A DNA stretch of 64,000 nt, taken from positions 109,918-173,917 of the forward strand of contig NZ_RYYR01000007.1 of NCBI RefSeq assembly GCF_003977595.1, written 5' to 3'. The stretch is from Lysinibacillus antri. Lineage in GTDB: Bacteria > Bacillota > Bacilli > Bacillales_A > Planococcaceae. The translations under genes and the position numbers were made by a program. The notes beneath the pieces were generated by a model that did no database searches, had not been told where the DNA came from, and worked only from the letters and a program-made list of their open reading frames with translations. This document shows positions 45,889-54,009 of this stretch, one piece after another (within the stretch, counting starts at the first letter, position 1; each line of letters opens with the position of its first letter).

Positions 45889-46344
45889 TTAACTATTTGT
45901 TATTGTAAGGTTTTTCTCCATTGCTCGATGGGGAATATTTGCATCTAAAAATTCTGGTGATGTTACAACGAAGTCTAATTTTTCATAAAAAGGCACGGCA
46001 TAGCTTTGGGCATGAAGTTTAAGTTTTTTCCAATTTTGCTCTATTGCATATTCTTCAACTTTTTTCATCATTAATACGCCGAGTTTATTTCCACGATAAG
46101 GTTTTAAAACACAAACGCGTTCGACTTTCCCAATTTTCGCTTCAATTTCTCGTAAGCGTGCAGCCGCAATTGCTTGATCTTCATCATATACAATAAAATG
46201 TACAGCAGTTTTATCGAATTCATCCAGCTCTAAATGAACCGGTACTCCTTGCTCCTCGACAAATACTTTCCGTCTTATAGAAAAGGCTAATTCCAGTTCG
46301 TCATTACTTTGAACCATTTTTACTGTATACACGTTATTGCTCAT
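45889..46344 (-). CDS. yjcF: GNAT N-acetyltransferase, YjcF-like
   Basis: A 151-residue GNAT protein. It reads IRRKVFVEEQGVPVHLELDEFD then the acetyl-CoA loop region VCVLKPYRGNKLGVLMMKK. The C-terminal YAVPFYEKLDFV is typical of YjcF/ElaA-like acetyltransferases. The ATG at 46344 is used; the longer frame from 46443 lies within yjcG. It overlaps yjcG by 11 bp. The substrate is unknown. Confidence 0.9.
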   Translation of the reverse strand: MSNNVYTVKMVQSNDELELAFSIRRKVFVEEQGVPVHLELDEFDKTAVHFIVYDEDQAIAAARLREIEAKIGKVERVCVLKPYRGNKLGVLMMKKVEEYAIEQNWKKLKLHAQSYAVPFYEKLDFVVTSPEFLDANIPHRAMEKNLTITNS

Positions 46345-46852
46345 CCCCAGTGAGACGGTATGTTTCGTATGTTGTCCATGAGCCATTTTCCAATTGATAT
46401 AATAAATGGATGCGATCAATTGTTTCTTTTTCGTTAACCCCAATCATCCGTAATTGTCCGAAGATATCATCATGTTCTGTATCTGTAATATCTTGTGCAA
46501 TTGTAATATGTGGAATAAATACATGTTTTGGTTTACCAATATTTAAACGATCTTGGAGCTCCGTATGGATATTTTTTAATTGGTCTGTAGGTTCAATTCG
46601 GAAAAATATTACGTTCGTCGTTGGGAAGAACGAACTAACTCGAGACGCATGAATCTTTAATGGTTCATGGTTTTTTGCAATTGATGCAATGGTTTCAGAA
46701 ATCGTGTGGATTTGGGATTCATCCGCTTCAAATGCCTCTTTTAATGTAATGTGCGGAGTGATTTTTGCATAATGAGAGTCATATCGCTTTCGATATGTGT
46801 TAGCTAAATCTTGTAACTTTTTAGATGGAAAAGCAACAATTCCATATTTCAA
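46334..46852 (-). CDS. yjcG: 2H phosphoesterase family protein, YjcG-like
   Basis: A 172-residue member of the 2'-5' RNA ligase/2H phosphoesterase superfamily. The two hallmark HxT motifs are visible: HITLKEAF near residue 34 and HITIAQD near residue 115. B. subtilis YjcG is the named homolog. It is followed by yjcF with an 11-bp overlap and shares its promoter. ATG 46852 follows GGGAGGTAATG. The physiological substrate is unknown. Confidence 0.93.
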   Translation of the reverse strand: MKYGIVAFPSKKLQDLANTYRKRYDSHYAKITPHITLKEAFEADESQIHTISETIASIAKNHEPLKIHASRVSSFFPTTNVIFFRIEPTDQLKNIHTELQDRLNIGKPKHVFIPHITIAQDITDTEHDDIFGQLRMIGVNEKETIDRIHLLYQLENGSWTTYETYRLTGDEQ

Positions 46853-47069
46853 TGTTCATTACCTCCCTAAATTAAACTGTACTAAATAATTATAGCATAT
46901 GAGGGGAAAATAGACATTTATCCCATCATTTCCTGCAGAAACACTTCAAGGGGCGAGAAATGAGAAAACAAAACAAATAGGAGGTCGACTCAGAATATGC
47001 AAATAATGTGAAGGGGTGAGGATACCCCTTCGTTTTGCAGTATTCCATAGCATAATTTAGTAGCTAGTA

Positions 47070-47789
47070 TTAGCCAAAGTTTTCAATTAGTGCTCTTCGT
47101 AGGTCTGGCTTCCAATACTTCCATGTATGGTTCCCATTAAATTCTTCATAAAATGGATTGTAACCTTTTGCTATTAATAGATCATGAAGCTTTCGATTGG
47201 GTGTTAAAAAATCTTTAATTTTTTTATCAGTCGTTAGTACCTTATCTTCACCTTTTCCAACAATATGATAAATTGAAACCGCATTCATATTATGGGTTTC
47301 TTGAACGGCTTTTAATACATATTCATCCACATACGGAGATTGTAAAATGGCTTTAGAAAATATACTCGGATATTTTAATGTAGCTAGTAGAGAAGCCGTT
47401 GCAGCCATCGAATCACCAATAAGACCACGTGTTGAGCCAAGTTGATAGGTTGAATATTCTTGATCTAAATATGGTACTAGTTCATGGGCTAAAAATCGTA
47501 AGTACCCATCATGTTGATCACCAGTTGGAATATACTTCCTTCTGCGATCTTCTACACTTTTATAAGGGACACCAACGATAATGATATTTTCGATTTCATA
47601 ATCATCAATTAATTTATCTGCAAGCCGTGAAATACCGCCGAGTTGGAAATAATCTTTTCCATCTGAAGCAATTAAGATGTTATATTTATTTAGAGGCGTG
47701 TAATTGGCCGGTATATAGATAAGTAGTTCCATCTCTTCTTGTAGTGCATTACTATAAAAAGTAAAATCCTTTACTGTACCCTGATCCAC
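47070..47789 (-). CDS. yjcH: Esterase-family protein, YjcH-like
   Basis: A 239-residue putative esterase of the esterase D/enterochelin-esterase-like fold. It has ELLIYIPANYTPLNKYNILI, the nucleophile elbow LIGDSMAAT (GxSxA), and a C-terminal His in FNGNHTWKYW. ATG 47789 follows AGGAGGGTCC. It is encoded upstream of yjcG on the same strand with a 217-bp gap. A small hairpin GAAGGGGT/ACCCCTTC (47010-47031) lies in that gap. Confidence 0.88.
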   Translation of the reverse strand: MDQGTVKDFTFYSNALQEEMELLIYIPANYTPLNKYNILIASDGKDYFQLGGISRLADKLIDDYEIENIIIVGVPYKSVEDRRRKYIPTGDQHDGYLRFLAHELVPYLDQEYSTYQLGSTRGLIGDSMAATASLLATLKYPSIFSKAILQSPYVDEYVLKAVQETHNMNAVSIYHIVGKGEDKVLTTDKKIKDFLTPNRKLHDLLIAKGYNPFYEEFNGNHTWKYWKPDLRRALIENFG

Positions 47790-47975
47790 AAAGGGACCCT
47801 CCTATTCTTATGAAAAAATGTCTAGCGGAAGAAACAGGCTTTCGCAAGCATCTTCCGTTTTTCTTGCATGGTGTAACGAAATTGTATCATAATCGTTAGT
47901 AGACGTGTACTATAGAGTATGGATAGAACAAGCAGAGAGAAATGTTAATTTTAGATATGAAATGAGGCTGGAATA

Positions 47976-48551
47976 ATGGTAAAAAAACGAGTATCTTCGG
48001 AAGATGTGGCAAAAGCAACAAAAGCAGCATTAGAAAGACGTGGCGTAACGATTGAGGATATTGCTGATATCGTTTATGAGATGCAATTACCATATAATGA
48101 AGGATTAACGATCGAACATTGTATAAATTCCGTTGAACGAGTTCTTCGTAAGCGTGAAGTTCAGCATTCTGTTTTAGTTGGTATTGAGTTAGATGAGCTG
48201 GCTGAAAAAAATTTACTATCTCAACCATTGCAGTCCATTATTGAAGCCGATGAGGGGTTATTTGGTGTTGATGAAACCCTTGCACTTGGGGCTGTGATGA
48301 CCTATGGAAGTATCGCATTAACAACATATGGTCATTTAGATAAAAATAAAGTAGGGATTATTAAAAAGCTTGATACAAAAATTGGTAATGGGGTTCATAC
48401 GTTCCTCGATGATATGGTTGGAAGTATTGCTGCCTGTGCTGCCTCAAGAATTGCCCATAGAATGCGTGATTTAGAAGAAGAAGGCGAAACGTTTGCAGAT
48501 GTTCCACCAATTGTATTAGGACCAAAACCAAAGCCTAAGAAAGAATCTTAG
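47976..48551 (+). CDS. pgpA: Phosphatidylglycerophosphatase A family protein (YutG-like)
   Basis: A 191-residue PgpA/YutG-type protein. It has the N-terminal helical KRVSSEDVAKATKAALERRG, then ALGAVMTYGSIALTTYGHLDK, GNGVHTFLDDMVGSIAACAA and a Lys/Pro-rich tail. The acidic FLDDMVG is the likely Mg2+ site. These proteins are linked to phosphatidylglycerol synthesis. ATG 47976 has only a weak GAGGCTGG upstream. It stands alone with a T-rich terminator-like hairpin near 48571-48612. Confidence 0.83.
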   Translation: MVKKRVSSEDVAKATKAALERRGVTIEDIADIVYEMQLPYNEGLTIEHCINSVERVLRKREVQHSVLVGIELDELAEKNLLSQPLQSIIEADEGLFGVDETLALGAVMTYGSIALTTYGHLDKNKVGIIKKLDTKIGNGVHTFLDDMVGSIAACAASRIAHRMRDLEEEGETFADVPPIVLGPKPKPKKES

Positions 48552-48570
48552 TTTCCATAGAAGAGAGAAA

Positions 48571-48612
48571 GAACGCTATTTACCTTTTGAGGGGATGGTG
48601 TTCTTTTTTATT
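48571..48612 (+). terminator. Terminator after pgpA
   Basis: AAAGAACGCTAT and ATGGTGTTCTTT arms pair imperfectly and are followed by a run of T residues. Confidence 0.6.
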
Positions 48613-48668
48613 ATGACATGGTAGTGCTTTTAGTATGGCTGCTTGTTACAAAGCTTAAATTTTCTAAA

Positions 48669-48885
48669 CAGTTGGACAAGCCGATTTTGCTATAAATTTT
48701 GTCCCGCATTAACGGGCAGTAAGTTATCTGTACCGAAAGCTTTAGCGACAGGTACAAGACTCCCACTTCAAGATTTTAGTGAAGCGAAAAAGATAAGTGG
48801 GAGATCAACTGCCCGTAAAAGCCCGATTGGTTCAACTAACAATCAGTGGGGGATGAAGAAAACCCCCCACTGATTGAAGTTTCAC
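48669..48885 (+). mobile_element. IS200/IS605-type right-end relic with omega-RNA-like fold
   Basis: There is no gene. A long-range stem ACGGGCAGT (48711-48719) with ACTGCCCGT (48808-48816) encloses TGTACC/GGTACA and CTCCCACTT/AAGTGGGAG hairpins. It ends in AATCAGTGGGG (48841-48851) with CCCCACTGATT (48865-48875). Nested hairpins and a final palindrome of this kind are typical of the right ends of IS605-like elements, where the tnpB guide RNA is encoded. No tnpA or tnpB is left. A small frame here (48643-48873) is a by-product. Confidence 0.6.
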
Positions 48886-48931
48886 TTTATGGTACTATAG
48901 ACAATAGATTCTAAACAAATGAGGTAAAAAG

Positions 48932-49543
48932 ATGAATGTAGCAGATATTAAAACCATTATTACAAGTGGGACAGTCCTTCTTGCAGTTGTCCTTTATTTA
49001 ATTTTCAGTAATACGGGTACAAAAGAGACAAAGCAAGAAGATGAATACAAAATTACTCCACAATATGCGATGGACGCAACTGGCAATCAACTAATTGAAG
49101 CACAATATGTTTCCACTAATGACGGGGATACATTCAGACTACAGGTTGATGGGAAAGAGAAACGGATTCGATTATTAATGGTGGATACACCTGAAATGAA
49201 CTATGAAGAAAATAATCCAATGCCCTATGCCGAAGAAGCAAAAGATTATACAGTAAAAGTATTAGAAAATGCTTCAAAAATAGAAATTCTTCATGATTTG
49301 GGGCCACAAACAGATCGCTATGGACGTCTCCTAACGTATGTGTTTGTTGATGATGTGCTATTACAAGAGCTGTTACTATCAGAAGGGTATGCTGCGGTTC
49401 GATTTATTCATGAACCAAATAACACTTTAGAAGAAGAATTGCGTGAAATCGAATCCATTGCTAAAGAGAAAAAGTTAAATATTTGGAAAGAAGCGAATTA
49501 CCTACAAAAAGATGGATTCCATCCTGAAGTGATTGAAAATTAA
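48932..49543 (+). CDS. Membrane-anchored thermonuclease-family protein
   Basis: A 203-residue staphylococcal-nuclease-like protein. An N-terminal helix (TIITSGTVLLAVVLYLIF) anchors or exports it. The SNase fold has NDGDTFRLQVDGKEKRIRLL, VDTPEMNYEE, and TDRYGRLLTYVFVDD, with Arg and Asp/Glu at the expected catalytic places. It resembles YncB/NucA-type nucleases. ATG 48932 follows AATGAGGTAAA. The upstream neighbour is the IS605-type relic. Confidence 0.88.
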   Translation: MNVADIKTIITSGTVLLAVVLYLIFSNTGTKETKQEDEYKITPQYAMDATGNQLIEAQYVSTNDGDTFRLQVDGKEKRIRLLMVDTPEMNYEENNPMPYAEEAKDYTVKVLENASKIEILHDLGPQTDRYGRLLTYVFVDDVLLQELLLSEGYAAVRFIHEPNNTLEEELREIESIAKEKKLNIWKEANYLQKDGFHPEVIEN

Positions 49544-49633
49544 TCCCCTTGTTGCAAATGTTATGATATCAAAATTTTAACAATTTTATAAACAGAAAAA
49601 ACGGGACTTTTATGAAATGAATAAGGATTTTTT

Positions 49634-49665
49634 ACTACAACTCGTGTAAGTTGTAGTATTTTTTT
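49634..49665 (+). terminator. Terminator after nuclease gene
   Basis: ACTACAACT and AGTTGTAGT arms around CGTGTA, followed by ATTTTTTT. Confidence 0.85.
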
Positions 49666-49715
49666 ATGATTTTCAGCATATATTATTTTGAATTTAACAA
49701 AGACAGGGGTTTTGA

Positions 49716-50666
49716 ATGGGGAACAAACTTGATTGCACAAATTTGAATGTACTGATCACTGGTGGCTATGGATTTATTGGTAGTTCCATTGCAAGGAAGT
49801 TTTTCGAAGAAGGCGCAAATATATTTATTATTGATAATTTGTCAACAGGTAAACCATCTAACATTTCCTTTACTCATCAATTTTATCATCTCGGTATTGA
49901 AGATCCTCATTGCGAAACTGTGTTTGAGTCTAATGTGATTGATGTGGTCATTCACTGTGCCGCCCAAACGAGTGTACAATTTTCATTAGCCAATCCTTTA
50001 ACGGATAGCCATACAAATATAATGGGTTTGATTCGTATGTTGAATTTATCCAAAAAATATAACGTGAAACATTTTATTTTCACTTCATCTGCCGCAGTTT
50101 ATGGCAATCAAGGGAGAATCGATATTCAAGAAGACTTACCATTAAACCCACTTTCTATTTATGGCTTAAATAAAAAAATTGGTGAGGAATATTGTTTGAA
50201 ATGGCAAGAGTATTACAATCTTCCTGTGCTCATTTATCGTTTTGCGAATGTGTATGGCCCACATCAATCTTTATTATCTGGTGCAGTTATACCGGTATTG
50301 GTCAATAAAATTACAACGAATGCGGAAATGGTGATTTATGGTGATGGGCAACAAACTCGGGATTTTCTATTTGTTGAGGACGTAGCAACTGCAGTGGTTA
50401 AAGGAGTAAAAGCAAAGCTATGTGGAGTATATAACTTATCAACAAACGAAGAAGTGACATTAAACCATTTGCTTGATGTTATACGAGAAGAAGGCTATTC
50501 ATTGAACGTGAAATATGAAGAGGATCGACCTGGGGATATACGACATTCCAGATTAAATAATGAGAAAATTAAAAAGACGTTAGGTTGGAATGCGGCTATA
50601 TCTATTAATGAAGGATTGAAACGTTGCTTACAACAAATAAATTCAAATCAAAATATTTTACATTAA
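49716..50666 (+). CDS. NAD-dependent nucleotide-sugar epimerase (extended SDR)
   Basis: A 316-residue UDP-glucose 4-epimerase-like enzyme. The nucleotide loop is GGYGFIGSSIARKF. The catalytic area has FIFTSSAAVYGNQG and YGLNKKIGEEY (YxxxK). Later GDGQQTRDFLFVEDVA is typical of this family. It could act in UDP-sugar epimerisation for surface polysaccharides; the exact substrate is unknown. ATG 49716 follows ACAGGGG. It stands alone between terminators. Confidence 0.9.
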   Translation: MGNKLDCTNLNVLITGGYGFIGSSIARKFFEEGANIFIIDNLSTGKPSNISFTHQFYHLGIEDPHCETVFESNVIDVVIHCAAQTSVQFSLANPLTDSHTNIMGLIRMLNLSKKYNVKHFIFTSSAAVYGNQGRIDIQEDLPLNPLSIYGLNKKIGEEYCLKWQEYYNLPVLIYRFANVYGPHQSLLSGAVIPVLVNKITTNAEMVIYGDGQQTRDFLFVEDVATAVVKGVKAKLCGVYNLSTNEEVTLNHLLDVIREEGYSLNVKYEEDRPGDIRHSRLNNEKIKKTLGWNAAISINEGLKRCLQQINSNQNILH

Positions 50667-50670
50667 TTTG

Positions 50671-50711
50671 AAAGGACTGTTTTCATTCTTTGTTGAAAAC
50701 AGCCTTTTTTT
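50671..50711 (+). terminator. Terminator after epimerase gene
   Basis: AAAGGACTGTTTTC and GAAAACAGCCTTT arms are followed by TTTT. Confidence 0.85.
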
Positions 50712-50739
50712 AATAATTCTAAATTACTAAACCGTTACT

Positions 50740-50904
50740 TTATTCAATTTGCATATCCATTTCTTGTGGCATTTGTTCTGGTTCTTCTTCTTCATTTAAG
50801 AATAAAAAAGATTCGTCTTCTAACTGATGCACTTTTTCACCGTTAATACCAATTGACAAAGGTCCTGAAAAAATCTTCTCCCACCAAGTATCAGTCGAAA
50901 TCAT
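50740..50904 (-). CDS. Small acidic protein of unknown family
   Basis: A 54-residue frame on the minus strand, starting at ATG 50904 behind AAAGGGGGC, a better site than that of the ATG at 50934. It begins MISTDTWWEKIFSG and ends with a Glu/Met/Gln-rich stretch (NEEEEPEQMPQEMDMQIE). I recognise no domain. It is convergent with the epimerase gene. Composition and ribosome site suggest a real small gene. Confidence 0.6.
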   Translation of the reverse strand: MISTDTWWEKIFSGPLSIGINGEKVHQLEDESFLFLNEEEEPEQMPQEMDMQIE

Positions 50905-51076
50905 AATAGAACTGCCCCCTTTAGGTCCCTTCATATCTTCTTACTAAGGTAACAGCATACATATCTGTTATTTTTAAAAGTATGTAAGAGGATTTGAAAG
51001 ACAATTTGTAGTAAAGTTGTACATAATTAATATGAGCAATTAAAAATTTATTATGTATTTGAAAAGAGGGGATTAA

Positions 51077-52468
51077 ATGGCAAACTTTACTTCAAGTGAT
51101 GTTGAATTAATGATACAAGAGCAAAGAAACTTTTATTTTACAGGACTGACGAAAAGTATAGAGTTTCGAAAAAAACAGTTGGAGAAGTTACGAGAAAAAA
51201 TTAAAAGTTACGAAGAAGAGATTCTTCATGCACTGAATAAGGATTTAGGTAAAAGTGAATTTGAAGCATATACAAATGAAGTGGGGATTGTATTAGAAAG
51301 TATCCAAATTATGTTGAAACATATCGAGGAATGGTCGAAACCGATTCAAGTGAAAACACCACTTCATTTTCAACCAGCTAAAAGTTTTATTATGAGAGAA
51401 CCCTATGGCGTCACATTAATTATCGGACCATTTAATTATCCATTCCAATTAATAATGGAACCTCTAATCGGTGCAATTATTGGTGGGAATACAGCGATCG
51501 TAAAACCATCAGAATCCACAGTTCATACGACAAATGTAATTAAAAAAATTATTGAAGAAATTTTTGATACATCTTATGTAAGAGTTGTTGAAGGTGAAAA
51601 AGAGGAAGTGACGGCTCTTATTCATGCATCATTTGATTATATTTTCTTTACCGGTAGTGTGTCTGTTGGAAAAGTCATTATGCGCGCGGCAGCTGAAAGA
51701 CTTACGCCGATTACACTCGAGCTTGGAGGGAAAAGTCCAGCGATAGTGGATCAAACTGCCAATATCGAAGTTGCGGCAAAACGGATTGCCTGGGGAAAAT
51801 TTAATAATAATGGACAAACATGTGTAGCACCAGATTACGTATTAGTGCATTCTAGTGTATACGACAAGTTTGTGAAAGTATTGCAAAAAACGATTAAACA
51901 GTTTTATGGGAATGACGCGCAAAAAAGTAGTGATTACGGTCGTCTCGTGAATGAACGTCACTTTAACCGTCTTCAACATCTATTAGACGTCGAAAAAGAA
52001 TTTATTACTTTCGGTGGTCATACCGACAAAAATGATTTATATATTGAGCCAACGATATTAGAAAATATTACTTGGGCGAATCCGATTATGGAAGATGAAA
52101 TTTTTGGACCAATTTTACCAGTAATGCCTTACGATGATTTACGAATGGCTTTCCATCAAGTTCGTCAATTACCAAAGCCTTTAGCCGCCTATTTCTTTTC
52201 GGAGCATGAAAAAGCAATCAATTACTTTTTACAAGAGCTGCCTTTTGGTGGGGGCTGCATAAATGATACGATTTCCCACGTAGGTAATCCATATTTACCT
52301 TTTGGTGGTGTAGGTCCTTCTGGGGTGAATGCTTACCATGGACAAGCGAGCTTTGAAAACTTTACCCATCCTAAATCAATTCTAAAAAGATCTAGCAAAT
52401 TATCAACAAATATTGTGTTCCCACCTTACAAGCAGAAAGTAAAGCTTGTTCGCACAATTCTAAAATAA
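51077..52468 (+). CDS. Aldehyde dehydrogenase (class 3-like)
   Basis: A 463-residue NAD(P)-dependent aldehyde dehydrogenase. It has PYGVTLIIGPFNYPFQL, the coenzyme loop FTGSVSVGK, catalytic Glu in LELGGKSPAIVD, and Cys in NNGQTCVAPDYVLV. The shorter length and YFFSEHEKAINYFLQELPFGGGCIND region are typical of the class 3 branch with YwdH-like members acting on fatty or aromatic aldehydes. ATG 51077 follows AGAGGGG. It is a single gene. Confidence 0.93.
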   Translation: MANFTSSDVELMIQEQRNFYFTGLTKSIEFRKKQLEKLREKIKSYEEEILHALNKDLGKSEFEAYTNEVGIVLESIQIMLKHIEEWSKPIQVKTPLHFQPAKSFIMREPYGVTLIIGPFNYPFQLIMEPLIGAIIGGNTAIVKPSESTVHTTNVIKKIIEEIFDTSYVRVVEGEKEEVTALIHASFDYIFFTGSVSVGKVIMRAAAERLTPITLELGGKSPAIVDQTANIEVAAKRIAWGKFNNNGQTCVAPDYVLVHSSVYDKFVKVLQKTIKQFYGNDAQKSSDYGRLVNERHFNRLQHLLDVEKEFITFGGHTDKNDLYIEPTILENITWANPIMEDEIFGPILPVMPYDDLRMAFHQVRQLPKPLAAYFFSEHEKAINYFLQELPFGGGCINDTISHVGNPYLPFGGVGPSGVNAYHGQASFENFTHPKSILKRSSKLSTNIVFPPYKQKVKLVRTILK

Positions 52469-52661
52469 TCAATCATCGATCAATGCGATAGGGCTTAACG
52501 AAAATTAAGTGCAGTTTGTTTTTTAGGCACATAATTACGGTTAAGTCCTATATTAAGTTCCGCTAATGCGATTATATTAACTTGTTCCAATGTGGCTAAT
52601 ACTAAAAGTAATTATTTACTAATTCATCAGTGCTATAATAATGGGTACATATTTCTTTGAT
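52469..52661. other. Intergenic region after aldehyde dehydrogenase gene
   Basis: Nothing assigned. A run containing GGGCTTAACGAAAATTAAG (near 52491) and GGTTAAGTCC (near 52549) forms a weak inverted pair. With the B1 element and its downstream sequence it makes up a 476-bp gene-free gap before the M42 peptidase gene. Confidence 0.3.
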
Positions 52662-52790
52662 CTTCATTCAGCAAATAAATATTTGCCGAATGAAGATCAA
52701 GCCCCAGCGGAGTCATGCGATTTTGTAAGGAATTAATTGTGCAAGCACAATTCAAAATCCGGACGCAATTACGCCAAGGCGTACTTGATT
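52662..52790 (+). repeat. Dispersed multi-hairpin element, copy B1
   Basis: CTTCATTCAGCAAATA with TATTTGCCGAATGAAG forms a hairpin (52662-52695). Next come GATCAAGCCCCAGCGGAGTC, the stem GATTTTG/CAAAATC enclosing AATTGTG/CACAATT, and AATTACGCC/GGCGTACTT. The same series recurs at 55482-55673. Downstream, GCGCAATTG...GGGCGCTAG followed by TTTTT (about 52895-52926) may be a leader hairpin of the next gene. Confidence 0.75.
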
Positions 52791-52944
52791 TTAAAAAAAG
52801 ATCATTTTATGGGTGTCGATAATTGGCGAATTTTGATATTATTATTGTTATTTAGTAAAAAAATTCGGAGTTTAAACAGTGTTCAATTAGCGCAATTGAG
52901 CTTGTGAGAGGGCGCTAGTGTTTTTCTAATTAGGGGGCTTTAAG

Positions 52945-54003
52945 GTGGATACAGTATTTAGTGAAAAAGATACAGTTGATTTATTAAAACAAATTGTGAC
53001 GATCCCAAGTCCTTCTGGGTACACAAAAAACATAATGAACTTTATTGGAGCGTATTTAACGAACTTAGGAATCGACTATAAAAAGACGAATAAAGGTGCA
53101 ATCATCGTTACAATCAATGGTGAAAATAACGAATCTCATCGCCTCCTTACTGCACATACAGATACGTTAGGTGCCATGGTAAAAGAGGTCAAAGCAAATG
53201 GTCGGTTAAGTCTTGCGAAGGTCGGTGGGTTTAATTGGAATGCGGTAGAAGGTGAGTATTGTACCATTCATACGGCAAATGGGAAAAAAATCTCAGGAAC
53301 CATCTTACTGCACGAAACCTCTGTTCATGTGTATGCACGCGCGGATGAGGTCAAACGTGATGAGAAACATATTGAAGTACGTATTGATGAAAAAGTAATG
53401 AATGCTGAAGATGTAAGAAATGTAGGGATTGAGGTAGGTGATTTTGTTACGTTCGCCCCTCGTTTTGAAGTGACAGAATCAGGATTTATTAAATCTCGCC
53501 ATTTAGATGACAAAGCAAGTACAACACTCCTATTATTATTGATTAAAAAGATTAAAGAACATTCGATTCAACTTCCCCATACGACTCATTTTTATATTTC
53601 AAATAATGAGGAAATTGGTTATGGTGGTAATTCCAATATACCGAAAGAAGTTGTGGAATACGTAGCTGTTGACATGGGGGCTATTGGAGATGGTCAATCT
53701 TCTGATGAATATACCGTGTCCATTTGTGCGAAAGATTCAAGTGGCCCGTATCATTATGAATTAACAAGACAACTAGTAGCGTTAGCAAAAAGTAATGAGA
53801 TTGATTATAAGTTAGATATATATCCTTACTACGGATCAGATGCATCAGCTGCTATTCGTGCAGGTTATGATGTAAAACATGCTTTATTCGGACCAGGTAT
53901 TGAGTCTTCTCATGCTTATGAACGGACACATATTGATTCACTGAAGGCAACTGCTCAATTGTTATATGTTTATGTCACATCATCAATGGATAAGGAGGAT
54001 TAA
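52945..54003 (+). CDS. M42 family metallopeptidase (glutamyl/deblocking aminopeptidase type)
   Basis: A 352-residue cobalt/zinc aminopeptidase. The metal ligands lie in LTAHTDTLGAMVKEV, RHLDDKASTTLL, the catalytic acid pair in ISNNEEIGYGGNS, and SHAYERTHIDSL. GTG 52945 follows AGGGGGC. The preserved binuclear site suggests activity. It ends 6 bp before murE with shared AAGGAGG, so the two genes form an operon. Confidence 0.92.
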   Translation: MDTVFSEKDTVDLLKQIVTIPSPSGYTKNIMNFIGAYLTNLGIDYKKTNKGAIIVTINGENNESHRLLTAHTDTLGAMVKEVKANGRLSLAKVGGFNWNAVEGEYCTIHTANGKKISGTILLHETSVHVYARADEVKRDEKHIEVRIDEKVMNAEDVRNVGIEVGDFVTFAPRFEVTESGFIKSRHLDDKASTTLLLLLIKKIKEHSIQLPHTTHFYISNNEEIGYGGNSNIPKEVVEYVAVDMGAIGDGQSSDEYTVSICAKDSSGPYHYELTRQLVALAKSNEIDYKLDIYPYYGSDASAAIRAGYDVKHALFGPGIESSHAYERTHIDSLKATAQLLYVYVTSSMDKED

Positions 54004-54009
54004 GGGAGT

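Noticed and set aside
47816..47860. Hairpin CGGAAGA/TCTTCCG followed by TTTTTC as a terminator
   Set aside because: No gene ends into it on the plus strand and yjcH starts from here on the minus strand. It was left unassigned.
48643..48873. 76-codon plus-strand frame as a gene
   Set aside because: It is a translation through the IS605-type hairpins. It has no ribosome site and its composition follows the repeats.
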